Shown one piece after another: positions 35,815 through 44,506 of a stretch of 64,000 bases of DNA. The stretch comes from Bacteroidota bacterium (GTDB lineage: Bacteria > Bacteroidota > Ignavibacteria > Kryptoniales > JAKASW01). How positions within the stretch are numbered: the first letter of the stretch is position 1; each line of letters begins with the position of its first letter. The stretch is taken from contig JAJZVO010000009.1 of assembly GCA_021845665.1 (NCBI GenBank), positions 1-64,000 of the forward strand, given 5' to 3'. The notes below the pieces were generated by a model. The model was given only the letters and a program-made list of their open reading frames with translations, was not told where the DNA came from and ran no database searches. The translations under genes and the position numbers were made by a program.

Positions 35815-36222
35815 ATGCCGATGTTTGAATGGACCCAGGAATACAGCGTAAACGTCAGGGAACTGGACGAGCAGCACAAGAAGCTTGTTGATATGATAAA
35901 CAACCTGGACGAATCCATGAAATCCGAGAATCAAGGTGACGCTATTAAGATCGTTCTTGACGAGCTGCTCGATTACACGGCTTATCATTTCGAGACGGAA
36001 GAAAAACTTCTCATGCAGTACGGATATCCACGCCTGGAGAGTCATACGAAAGAACATGACACTCTTTCGTGGAGGGTTCTTGACATGAGGACAAGGCATG
36101 AGTCCGGGGAGGGAGTAGAGGCGAAGGAGATACTCGATTTTCTGACAGCATGGCTAAAGAATCACATACTTTTTTCCGACAGACAATACGGAATCTTTCT
36201 GAACTCCAAAGGCCTGCGATAA
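35815..36222 (+). CDS. Bacteriohemerythrin
   Basis: 135-residue four-helix oxygen-binding protein with a di-iron site. All ligands are visible: His in LDEQHKKL, His and Glu in YHFETEEKLL, His in ESHTKEHD (two), His and Asp in WLKNHILFSD. AGGAG lies seven bases before the ATG. Family proteins store or deliver oxygen or sense it in micro-oxic cells. A decayed paralog follows it. Confidence 0.92.
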   Translation: MPMFEWTQEYSVNVRELDEQHKKLVDMINNLDESMKSENQGDAIKIVLDELLDYTAYHFETEEKLLMQYGYPRLESHTKEHDTLSWRVLDMRTRHESGEGVEAKEILDFLTAWLKNHILFSDRQYGIFLNSKGLR

Positions 36223-36281
36223 TTCATTTACTGATTTTGGGAACCCCAACTCTGGATAACGTATATGTCCCTCTTTCAGCG

Positions 36282-36447
36282 GTCGACAGACCCCTGAGCG
36301 TCAAAATTACAGAGATCGACCAGCAGCAGAAGAAGCTGATCGACTTAATCAATCTTTTCCACGATTCCAAAGGACTGGATCAACAACCATACAAAACAGA
36401 GCGACAATAAATACAGCGCATTTCTCAATTCGAAAGGGGTAAGCTGA
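36282..36447 (+). pseudogene. Decayed second hemerythrin with internal deletion
   Basis: The first part (36282-36410) reads VKITEIDQQQKKLIDLINLF, matching VNVRELDEQHKKLVDMINNL of the upstream gene, with the ligand His replaced by Gln. In another frame, 36385-36447 reads NHTKQSDNKYSAFLNSKG, matching NHILFSDRQYGIFLNSKG. Helices 2 and 3 with the remaining ligands are missing. This is a tandem copy that lost its middle and its frame. Confidence 0.75.
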
Positions 36448-36517
36448 GGTCTGCCGGCTCCATTCACGTGCGCAGCGTTGCTCCTTTACGGTTGTGCGCT
36501 TCGGGTAAGAAGTGAGC

Positions 36518-38011
36518 CTATCTTAACGCCATCACCTGTTCTTCAAAGATTTTCCTGAAATGAAATCCATATATCGCGAATGTAATTGCAAGAGGAAACA
36601 GCTTTGGCCTGGTGAATAGAGACCAGAAGAAGAGCCGCCAGTAGTATACCCGTTCTTTGGCGATGACACCGAGGAAGAGCACAGATTTCAGAAGTGCTTT
36701 TATGTCGTCGAAGTTTACCCGGAAGACCTTCGCCTGTTGAGGATTGAAATTCATCATGAAGTTCTTTACTCGCTTGTAGTATTCATTCGGCGAATAGATC
36801 TTGCCGACGATATTCTTGTATCCATCGATAAGAACGTCTCGGTTCATCTTCGGCACGAAATTAATTGAAAGATCGGTATTGTTTCCCGAGAAGGCGTGGA
36901 CGAGCCTCCCTTCGGCGCTCAGTCTTTTGTATAGTTTTGTGCCACGAGGTGCATTCAGAAGTCCGACCATCGCGGTTACTATGCCCGTCTCTTGGATGAA
37001 CGAGACCAGCCTGTCGAATATCGAGAGTGGGTCGACATCGAACCCGACGATGAAGCCTCCCTGCACCTGCATCCCAAATTCCTGAATCTTTCTGACACTC
37101 GCCGCAAGGTCCCTGCCCTTGTTGGGAATCTTCTTGCATTCCTGCAAACTCTCCTCATTCGGCGATTCAATTCCGACGAAGACCGCGTTGAACCCGGCCT
37201 TCACCATAAGCGACATCAGTTCTTCATCATCCGCCGAGTTTAAAGAGACTTCCGTGTTGAAATAGAACGGATGGCGGTGTTCCTCCATCCAGCCGACGAT
37301 GGCAGGAAGTATCTCTTTCTTAAGCTTGTTCTTGTTGCCGATGAAGTTATCATCGACGAAGAACACGCTTCCCTTCCAGCCGTGTGAAAGGAGGCTGTCC
37401 AGTTCAGCTATCACCTGTTCCTTTGTTTTCGTTCGGGGAACACGGCCGTACAGCACGGTTATGTCGCAGAACTCGCAATCGTACGGACAGCCGCGCGAGT
37501 ACTGCAGATTCATCGAAGCATACTGCTTGAAGTCAATCAGCTCCCATTTAGGCGACGGCGTACCGGTAATATCAGCCCGCTCTGTCGATCTGTAGACGTG
37601 TCTGGCAGAACCGTTCGCAATGTCACCAAGAAAAGGCTGAAGGGTAATTTCGGCTTCGTCCAAAACCAGATGGTCGATGTCGTCGAACTCATCGGAGTAA
37701 GCGGTGAACAGCGGTCCACCCGCCACAATCTTCTTGTCGAGCTGCTTGCATCGATCCACCACAGCTCTCGCAGATTCTCTCTGAACGGTCATAGCACTGA
37801 TAAAGACATAGTCGGCCCATCTGATATCGTCGTCGACAAGAGAACGCACGTTCAGATCGACAAGCTTCTTTTCCCATTTTTCGGGCACCATCGCGGCTAC
37901 GGTGAGAAGACCGAGCGGCGGGAATGCGGCCTTCTTAGAGATAAATTTCAACGCATGCCGAAAGCTCCAGAAAGTATCCGGGTAGCGCGGGTAGACGAAA
38001 AGTATTTTCAT
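36518..38011 (-). CDS. B12-binding-domain radical SAM protein (DUF4070 type)
   Basis: About 497 residues; ATG at 38011 with AAAGGG at good spacing. An N-terminal cobalamin-binding-like domain (MKILFVYPRYPDTFWSFRHA) is followed by the radical SAM cluster SRGCPYDCEFCDI (Cys175, 179, 182), then EVSLN, GIESPNEESL and a DUF4070-like C-terminus ending in a hydrophobic segment (FWSLFTRP, PLAITFAIYGFHF). The family includes HpnP, the hopanoid C-2 methylase, but also many uncharacterized members. No hopanoid genes lie nearby, and the substrate cannot be assigned. Confidence 0.82.
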   Translation of the reverse strand: MKILFVYPRYPDTFWSFRHALKFISKKAAFPPLGLLTVAAMVPEKWEKKLVDLNVRSLVDDDIRWADYVFISAMTVQRESARAVVDRCKQLDKKIVAGGPLFTAYSDEFDDIDHLVLDEAEITLQPFLGDIANGSARHVYRSTERADITGTPSPKWELIDFKQYASMNLQYSRGCPYDCEFCDITVLYGRVPRTKTKEQVIAELDSLLSHGWKGSVFFVDDNFIGNKNKLKKEILPAIVGWMEEHRHPFYFNTEVSLNSADDEELMSLMVKAGFNAVFVGIESPNEESLQECKKIPNKGRDLAASVRKIQEFGMQVQGGFIVGFDVDPLSIFDRLVSFIQETGIVTAMVGLLNAPRGTKLYKRLSAEGRLVHAFSGNNTDLSINFVPKMNRDVLIDGYKNIVGKIYSPNEYYKRVKNFMMNFNPQQAKVFRVNFDDIKALLKSVLFLGVIAKERVYYWRLFFWSLFTRPKLFPLAITFAIYGFHFRKIFEEQVMALR

Positions 38012-38291
38012 TGGCAGCCCTTTATCATGTGAAACAAAGTAAGGAATCGCCGAAGACCGGTCAATGACTTGCAAAAAGGATCACCAGATCCGGAGTGCAA
38101 ACGGAGCAAGCCCCCCAACACGGCAATTCGACAGATAAAATCCGTTGAGTAACCGACAACACGCAAAGCACACTCACGCGAAGTGACTATCCGAAGGCTG
38201 AGACCTTTCAAGTCCCGGCTGATATCCGTGGGTGGTAATTGTATCGCCCTCGATTGAAGTTGACAACCACAGTGGAGTACATTATCTTATT

Positions 38292-38315
38292 AATAAACCG
38301 ACCGGTCGGTTTATT
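38292..38315. promoter_or_regulatory. TetR operator (24-base perfect palindrome)
   Basis: AATAAACCGACC and its exact complement GGTCGGTTTATT are joined without spacer, ending 14 bases before the ATG at 38330. The ACCGACCGGTCGGT core is typical of TetR/AcrR operators. It lies in the divergent gap between the radical SAM gene and the TetR gene, so it may control both. Confidence 0.85.
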
Positions 38316-38329
38316 GTAACGTGGAGTCT

Positions 38330-38938
38330 ATGCCGAGAAAAGAAAACATACAGAACATTGCCAAAAGGAAAGAGCAGATACTCAAGGCTGCCGTCACGGC
38401 CTTTGCTCGAAGCGGACTAAAAGACACCAGCATGAACGACATCGTCCGTGAATCGGGTTTGAGCAAGGGGGCGATTTATTGGTATTACAAGAGCAAGGAT
38501 GAGATAATTTCGGAGATTCTGAATGAGTTCTTCGACCCCGAAGAAATAAAGAACGTCGAAGCCATGCTTTCGACAGGCACCCCCGTTCAGAAGATAGAAA
38601 AGCTAGTCGAATACATGATCGAAGAAATGAACAAGATGCGGCGGTTCCGGCCGGTCATCCAGGAGCTGTTCGTCCTGGCCCTCCGCGACGAAAAGATCAG
38701 GACGATGACGAAAAAGAGTTTCCATGCTTCAGTTGCTCTTCTGCAAGGTATAATCGAGGAAGGGATAAAGACAAAGCAGTTCCGCCGAGTCGATCCGTAT
38801 TATGTCACGCTTGCGATATTTGAAATTATCGAAAGCACCGCCCTATTCTGGTCGCTCGACCTGATTGACGTCGATTTCGACAAGCAGCTCCGCGGTGGAA
38901 TCAATTTGATATTGAGCTCGATCAAGGTGAAGAAATGA
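38330..38938 (+). CDS. TetR-family regulator of the exporter block
   Basis: About 202 residues. HTH: ILKAAVTAFARSGLKDTSMNDIVRESGLSKGAIYWYYKSKDEII. The C-terminal helical domain is of the AcrR type (RPVIQELFVLALRDEKI). GTG at 38321 in frame is an alternative start, as the GGAG before the ATG is only three bases away. The stop overlaps the next gene as ATGA. Autoregulation through the palindrome just upstream is very likely; the inducer is unknown. Confidence 0.9.
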   Translation: MPRKENIQNIAKRKEQILKAAVTAFARSGLKDTSMNDIVRESGLSKGAIYWYYKSKDEIISEILNEFFDPEEIKNVEAMLSTGTPVQKIEKLVEYMIEEMNKMRRFRPVIQELFVLALRDEKIRTMTKKSFHASVALLQGIIEEGIKTKQFRRVDPYYVTLAIFEIIESTALFWSLDLIDVDFDKQLRGGINLILSSIKVKK

Positions 38939-39801
38939 AAAGAACCACACTCCTGATATCAACCTCCTGCAACGGTTGGATCGCGCCAGCCGATCATTCG
39001 ACGGATCGCCTCTCAATCTCGATAAATAGGCGAAGCGGGAGGACTTTCGCTCGCCCGGTCATGCTTGCTGTTCTTAGTCTATTAACGATGTTCTCTTTGA
39101 AGCCTGCGGACTGTCAGGCCCAGGACGCGAAGCAGATTATCCAGAGAGCCGAAGATGCCATAAAGGGAAAGACCTCCAGCTATTCGGTAATGGATATGAT
39201 AATCCGGACTCCGGACTACACAAGAACCGTGACTATGGAGAGCTGGACGAGCGGCACTTCAAAAGCCCTCGTCAAAGTTCTATCGCCGATCAGAGAGGCA
39301 GGCAACCGTACTTTGAAACTGGGAAACGATATCTGGATGTACCTTAGAAACACCGAGACCACGATCCGCATCCCTCCATCGATGATGCTTCAATCCTGGA
39401 ACGGCTCCGATTTCACCTATGACGATATGGTTCGAGAGGAGACGTTGACTAAGGATTACGATATCACGCTCGTAGGAGTGGCAAAAATGGCGGGTGTCGA
39501 CTGCTGGAAGTTACAGCTTATTCCGAAGCCCAGCGCACCAGTCGTATGGGGAAAGCTTCTCTATTGGGTTAGAAAGTCGGACGACCTTCCGGCGCAGGTA
39601 GAATACTTTGACGAAAGAGGAAAGCTCATGCGAACGATGGTGATGAGCGATTTCAAAGAGATGGGAGGGCGAATGATACCGACAGTCTGGACGATGTACA
39701 ACTCCGATAAGACACACTCTACAGAGATAAAGATGGAAAAGGCCTCTTTCGACAAGAAAATACCGAGCAGCATTTTCTCGCTGAGAGAATTGGAGCGATA
39801 A
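38935..39801 (+). CDS. LolA-like outer-membrane lipoprotein-sorting protein
   Basis: 288 residues from the ATG that overlaps the TetR stop; a secretion signal begins only near residue 43 (MLAVLSLLTMFSLKPADCQAQ), so a later start near 39061 is possible. The mature part (QIIQRAEDAIKGKTSSYSVMDMII, RIPPSMMLQSWNGSDFTYDD, VEYFDERGKLMRTMVMSDF) is the incomplete-barrel fold annotated as outer membrane lipoprotein-sorting protein. It probably shuttles a lipid or lipoprotein through the periplasm for the ABC exporter encoded next. Confidence 0.85.
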   Translation: MKRTTLLISTSCNGWIAPADHSTDRLSISINRRSGRTFARPVMLAVLSLLTMFSLKPADCQAQDAKQIIQRAEDAIKGKTSSYSVMDMIIRTPDYTRTVTMESWTSGTSKALVKVLSPIREAGNRTLKLGNDIWMYLRNTETTIRIPPSMMLQSWNGSDFTYDDMVREETLTKDYDITLVGVAKMAGVDCWKLQLIPKPSAPVVWGKLLYWVRKSDDLPAQVEYFDERGKLMRTMVMSDFKEMGGRMIPTVWTMYNSDKTHSTEIKMEKASFDKKIPSSIFSLRELER

Positions 39802-39806
39802 CGACG

Positions 39807-41033
39807 GTGCTGCTAGTGAGAATTGCCTGGCGCAGTCTCTGGCGAAACCGGAGGCGTTCGATACTGGTAATTTCCGCGATCGCGTTCGCCGTAATGTTCG
39901 CGGTGGTAAGGCTCGGGTTCGATGACGGGACCTTCGCCCTGTCATTAAGAACGGCTGTTCGATCCTCGACCGGGTATATTCAAATCCAGAAGATCGGCTA
40001 CAACGAGAATCCGACTCTTCAGAAAAGTTTCAAGATAACCCGTCAAATTGACTCTGTCATTGACACTGATCCTCTTATCGAAGGAAGCTCCCCGAGAATT
40101 CAGGCGGGCGCTCTTCTCAGCTATCGGAATCATTCGCTCGGTGCGATGATAACCGGGATCGAGCCGAAGAGTGAAAATATGATTACGGACTTTCCTCGGA
40201 AAGTCATATCTGGAAGGTTCCTCGATAACGACAGTACCTCTGACATAGTCGTGGGATATAAGCTTCTCAGGAATCTAGGCGCAAAGGTTGGAGACTCTCT
40301 CGTCGTACTCGGACAGGATTACGATGGCGTACTTGGAAATATGTTCGTCCGCGTGGTCGGGACTTTCAGGACCGGGTCCGATGAGTTCGATCGGACGGGC
40401 GCATTTATGAGCGTGCCGCTGCTGCAGAACTTCCTCAACATGGCAAACAGGGTGAACGCAGTCGCGCTTTCCGTCGGTAATCCGGATGACGTCGATAAGG
40501 TCGTCAAGAAGCTCGACCCACTTCTCAAACCGGCAGGACTGGTGGCTGTCCCCTGGCAGGAGCTTCTCCCGCAGCTGAGCCAGACAATGAGTTTCAGTCA
40601 TGCTGCTCACGTACTGTTTCTAAGCATCCTTTTCGCGGTCGTCGGATTCGGGATATTGAACGCGCTCCTGATGTCGGTCACGGAAAGGTTCAGGGAATTC
40701 GGCGTCATGCTCTCAATTGGGATGTCGAACTTCAGGCTCGCCCTGACAACGGCGATAGAGATGATATTCATGGTCGCAATCGGTTTCGTGATGGGGAACA
40801 TCGCCGGTGCCGCCATTAATTATTATTTCATGAAATACCCCATCGTGCTCGGCGGCAATCTTGGTTCGTATGTGCATGAGTGGGGATTCCAGCCGATCGT
40901 CCCATCCTCCCTGTCTCCCGGCATATTTGTCACCGCTGGTACCATTGTCCTTGCGATCTCGGTCGCGGCCGCTATCTATCCTCTCTGGCGCGTCTCACGC
41001 CTGGAGCCGTTGAAAGGCATAAGGTACACATAG
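39807..41033 (+). CDS. ABC exporter permease, LolC/E or MacB type (first)
   Basis: 408 residues, GTG start at 39807. An N-terminal helix (RIAWRSLWRNRRRSILVISAIAFAVM), a large periplasmic MacB-like domain, and three C-terminal helices (ILFAVVGFGILNALLMSVTERFREFGVMLSIGMS, the FtsX signature). It ends with PLWRVSRLEPLKGIRYT, typical of the family. Paralogous to the next gene; the two probably pair in one transporter with the ATPase at 42493. Confidence 0.9.
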   Translation: MLLVRIAWRSLWRNRRRSILVISAIAFAVMFAVVRLGFDDGTFALSLRTAVRSSTGYIQIQKIGYNENPTLQKSFKITRQIDSVIDTDPLIEGSSPRIQAGALLSYRNHSLGAMITGIEPKSENMITDFPRKVISGRFLDNDSTSDIVVGYKLLRNLGAKVGDSLVVLGQDYDGVLGNMFVRVVGTFRTGSDEFDRTGAFMSVPLLQNFLNMANRVNAVALSVGNPDDVDKVVKKLDPLLKPAGLVAVPWQELLPQLSQTMSFSHAAHVLFLSILFAVVGFGILNALLMSVTERFREFGVMLSIGMSNFRLALTTAIEMIFMVAIGFVMGNIAGAAINYYFMKYPIVLGGNLGSYVHEWGFQPIVPSSLSPGIFVTAGTIVLAISVAAAIYPLWRVSRLEPLKGIRYT

Positions 41034-41075
41034 AATGAAATTCGAAATTCTAAACTGCAAATACTCACCCAGACC

Positions 41076-42308
41076 ATGTTAGGTCGAATTGCCTGGCGCA
41101 ACATACTTCGGAACAAAAGAAGGTCGCTCATCCTGATCACGTCGATCGTGGTAGGAGTTGTCGCGCTCGTACTGACCGAAGGTTTCGCAGTCGGCATGCT
41201 GCACCAAATGCTGACAAACCAGATCGGAGCGGATGCGGGCTACATTCAGATACACAAAAAAGGCTACCAATCAGACCCGACTCTGGAAAATTCAATGACC
41301 GATCCGGAACCTGTGCGAGACGCTCTCGAGAAAGACAGCGCTGTACTTGACTACTCGGAACGCCTTCGAGTCTACGGCCTCATTAGCAGCGCGTACAATT
41401 CATACGGAGTCTCCATTGTCGGCATTGTGCCAAGCGAGGAAAAAAGAATCACCACAATTTCACAGTATGTCACCAAAGGGACTTATCTCTCCGGCAAACC
41501 CGGACAGATACTCATCAGCACATCGATGGCGGAGAAATTGAAGGTCGGACTTGGTGACAAAGTCGTAATCATGGCTTCGCAAAGAGATGGAAGCATCGGC
41601 TCAGAGGCTTGCCGGATCGCCGGGATTTTCGAGACGCTCAATTCTGGATTCGATCAGTCCCACGTCTATATCCCAATCCAGACGGCCGGTCAATTGCTGA
41701 ACGCTGACGGGCTTGTGTCGGAGTTCGTGGTAAATCCGAAAGATCCAGACGATATGGACGCAGTAGTTTCTCAAATCCGTCACCGCATCGAAGCTCTCCC
41801 TGGTGCGCCGAACAGATATGAGGTTCTCACCTATGAGCAGATGTTGCCGCTCCTCGTCGCTCAACTCGAGTTGTACAAACAGGCACTTTATCTCATAGCG
41901 ATCCTTATCGCCTTCGCGCTGATATTCGGAATCATCGATACTATGCTAATGTCTGTCATGGAGAGGACGCACGAGTTCGGAGTTTCAATGGCCGTCGGCA
42001 TGTCGCACGGCAGGATATTCAGGATGGTGATGACGGAGGCTCTGTTCCTCGCCATAATAGGGACGGCAATCGGTCTCGCGGCATCTTACATAGTCGTGTC
42101 GGAACTTTCTCATTCGGGCTGGGATCTCTCGATGTTTTCCGCGAGCCTGAAGTCGCTTGGGATAGGGAGCATCATTTATCCGGTGATTCAGACATCTTCT
42201 GTTATCCAGACCGTGCTCATCATCCCGATAGCAACACTCCTCGGCGCGATCTACCCCGCTTTGAAGGCGGTCAAGCTGCAGCCCGTCGAGGCAATCAGAG
42301 CCAGCTGA
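41076..42308 (+). CDS. ABC exporter permease, LolC/E or MacB type (second)
   Basis: 410 residues with the same plan as its neighbour: RIAWRNILRNKRRSLILITSIVVG, a periplasmic domain, then TMLMSVMERTHEFGVSMAVGMSHGR and the family ending AVKLQPVEAIRA. The two permeases share their first helix closely, pointing to an old duplication and a heterodimer as in LolCDE. It begins 42 bases after the first permease. Confidence 0.9.
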   Translation: MLGRIAWRNILRNKRRSLILITSIVVGVVALVLTEGFAVGMLHQMLTNQIGADAGYIQIHKKGYQSDPTLENSMTDPEPVRDALEKDSAVLDYSERLRVYGLISSAYNSYGVSIVGIVPSEEKRITTISQYVTKGTYLSGKPGQILISTSMAEKLKVGLGDKVVIMASQRDGSIGSEACRIAGIFETLNSGFDQSHVYIPIQTAGQLLNADGLVSEFVVNPKDPDDMDAVVSQIRHRIEALPGAPNRYEVLTYEQMLPLLVAQLELYKQALYLIAILIAFALIFGIIDTMLMSVMERTHEFGVSMAVGMSHGRIFRMVMTEALFLAIIGTAIGLAASYIVVSELSHSGWDLSMFSASLKSLGIGSIIYPVIQTSSVIQTVLIIPIATLLGAIYPALKAVKLQPVEAIRAS

Positions 42309-42492
42309 AGCAGAGTGGGATTATGGAAAATTGGAATAATGGAATAAGACATCTCGAAGGCTTGATAATGAGATAACTGGATGAACGCATCAAAATCCAA
42401 ATACAGCGGTATGTGAAGCCGATGTTCCATTATTCAGAAGCAATTAAGCAGACGGCCTTGAGAAGACAAGAATGTTACGGAGAACATAAGTT

Positions 42493-43194
42493 ATGAATCC
42501 AAATGCATCTGAAATAGTTCGGGTCAGCGGCGTACGGAAAGTGTACAGCGACAACGGCGTACCGGTGGATGCGCTTCGAGGAATTAACATGACGGTTTTA
42601 CCCGGCGATTTCTCGGTCATCGCGGGACCGTCGGGCTCCGGGAAAACCACCTTGCTGAACATAATCGGTACACTCGACAAGCCGACCGAAGGAGCGGTCT
42701 ATCTCGACGGCGAAGACGTTGCCTCAAAAACACGCCGCCAGCTCGCCGACATTCGTCTCAGGAAGATAGGATTTGTTTTTCAAGCTTATAATCTCAATCC
42801 TGTCCTCAGCGCGCTTGAAAACGTCGAGTTCACTATGATGCTCAGGGGAATAGACGCCGCAGAGAGAAAGCGGAAATCACTTGCCATTCTTGAGGAACTG
42901 GGCATCGGCGATCTTGCAAAGAAACGGCCCAACGAAATGAGCGGCGGACAGCAACAGCGCGTGGCCATCGCACGCGCAATTTCAAACGAACCGAGACTCG
43001 TCCTGGCCGATGAACCGACCGCAAACCTCGATTCAGATACAGCAGCCAGGCTTCTCGAACTCATGGAGCGACTTAATCATGAAGACGGAATAACCTTCGT
43101 CTTTTCATCGCATGATCCGCAGGTTATCGGTCGAGCACACAGGCTGTTGATACTCAGGGATGGCCAGATTGTCGACGACAAGGTCAACGTCTAG
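42493..43194 (+). CDS. ABC exporter ATPase, LolD/MacB type
   Basis: 233 residues. Walker A GPSGSGKTT (45-53), Q-loop VFQAYNLNP, signature MSGGQQQR (149-156), Walker B LVLADEPT (169-176) and H-loop SSHDP. Typical LolD length. It powers the two permeases upstream by mechanotransmission. The 184-base gap before it holds nothing recognised. Its stop overlaps by one base with a GTG that opens the next frame. Confidence 0.93.
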   Translation: MNPNASEIVRVSGVRKVYSDNGVPVDALRGINMTVLPGDFSVIAGPSGSGKTTLLNIIGTLDKPTEGAVYLDGEDVASKTRRQLADIRLRKIGFVFQAYNLNPVLSALENVEFTMMLRGIDAAERKRKSLAILEELGIGDLAKKRPNEMSGGQQQRVAIARAISNEPRLVLADEPTANLDSDTAARLLELMERLNHEDGITFVFSSHDPQVIGRAHRLLILRDGQIVDDKVNV

Positions 43195-43283
43195 TGTCGA
43201 TTGGTTCAAAAGGAGAAACATCGGGAACCCACTCATCTCAGGAGTTGCCTCCCGCGAAGAAATTGGGCCGCGAGAACGATAGC

Positions 43284-44483
43284 ATGCGCCGATGGGAGCT
43301 CACTCGCCACACGGTGTTGAGTCTACTCACGGCCGCTTCATTTCTCGTTCTCGCGACCATTCCGGCGTCCGGGCAAACCTCGTTTCTCCCGGGTACCGAG
43401 CTCAGCTTCCAGGGATACGTTATGGAGATGCCGGTTTATGAAAATATTCACCCTGCGCTCGCTGAATTGACCGGAGTTTCCCCTTCGGAATTTTCCGATC
43501 TGATAAGATTGCGGCTCCGTCCGACGCTTCACATCAGCGACAATACAAAAATAGGCCTGGCCTACGAAGTGGATGGGCTATATTATTCTCAGAATGTCTC
43601 GTTCGGACTCGCCTCGACAACTCCGCTTCAGCAGGTCGTCGGTTTGCGCTGGCAACCTGTCGACGTTAAACACGCGATGGTATCTGATTACATCGACCGG
43701 CTCTATTTCGATCACGAATTTTCATTCGGGACTCTCGTCGTTGGCAGGCAGAGAATAAGTTGGGGAACCGGAAGAGTGTGGAACCCGACCGATATTTTCA
43801 ATCCGATCAACCCTGCCGACTTCGGGAAAATCGAGAAGGACGGCGCCGACGCTGTATCGATGAAATTCTTTCTCGGCCAGTTGACAGACATTCAGATTGT
43901 CTATAACTCGGAGTATCATTTCGAGTCCTCTAACTATGCGGCCAGGTTCAGGACGAACATTCTCGGTTATGATTTCGCGGTGCTCGGTGGATCACTCGAC
44001 AGAGAGCCGATCGCCGGAGGAGACTTTGCAGGGAATGTCTGGACGGCCGGCATACGCGGAGAAGCGCTGGTATCGCGCGATCCCGCTAAGTCAGGCGGTT
44101 ATTACGTTAGGTGGATACTCGGTATGGATTATCAATTCACAGACAGGCTCTACGGGCTGTTCGAATACTACCATAACGGCCAGGGGACACTTGATAGGTC
44201 GAAATACGATTTTGCAGCCGTCCTGGAAGGGCGTATACTCAACGTGGCTAAGGATTACCTCGCGCTGAGCGGCTCGTATCAGGCGACGTCTCTAATCACA
44301 GTAACGTTGGCATCCATCTCCAACTTCAGCGATGGAAGCGGCTACCTCGCCGGGACGATCAACTATTCCGCCAGCGATAACGCGTCGATCGCTTTGGGCT
44401 CGCTATACACTTTCGGAAAGACACTCACGGAATACTGGTATTACCCGCAAGCTTACTACTTGAAGCTGGAGACATATTTCTGA
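43284..44483 (+). CDS. Outer-membrane beta-barrel protein (DUF1302-like)
   Basis: About 399 residues from ATG 43284, which begins a signal peptide (TVLSLLTAASFLVLATIPASGQ). A longer frame from GTG 43194 overlaps the ATPase gene. Alternating aromatic strands and GRQRISWGTGRVWNPTDIFNP are the signature of DUF1302/alginate-export-like porins; it ends with the strand AYYLKLETYF, C-terminal Phe. It could be the outer-membrane end point of the LolA-like/ABC pathway. Export substrate unknown. Confidence 0.8.
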   Translation: MRRWELTRHTVLSLLTAASFLVLATIPASGQTSFLPGTELSFQGYVMEMPVYENIHPALAELTGVSPSEFSDLIRLRLRPTLHISDNTKIGLAYEVDGLYYSQNVSFGLASTTPLQQVVGLRWQPVDVKHAMVSDYIDRLYFDHEFSFGTLVVGRQRISWGTGRVWNPTDIFNPINPADFGKIEKDGADAVSMKFFLGQLTDIQIVYNSEYHFESSNYAARFRTNILGYDFAVLGGSLDREPIAGGDFAGNVWTAGIRGEALVSRDPAKSGGYYVRWILGMDYQFTDRLYGLFEYYHNGQGTLDRSKYDFAAVLEGRILNVAKDYLALSGSYQATSLITVTLASISNFSDGSGYLAGTINYSASDNASIALGSLYTFGKTLTEYWYYPQAYYLKLETYF

Positions 44484-44506
44484 AAAGGGCTGCATAGACG
44501 GCCACG

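Noticed and set aside
36518-38011. Naming the radical SAM gene hpnP
   Set aside because: Domain layout fits, but many DUF4070 proteins are not hopanoid methylases and no hopanoid genes are present.
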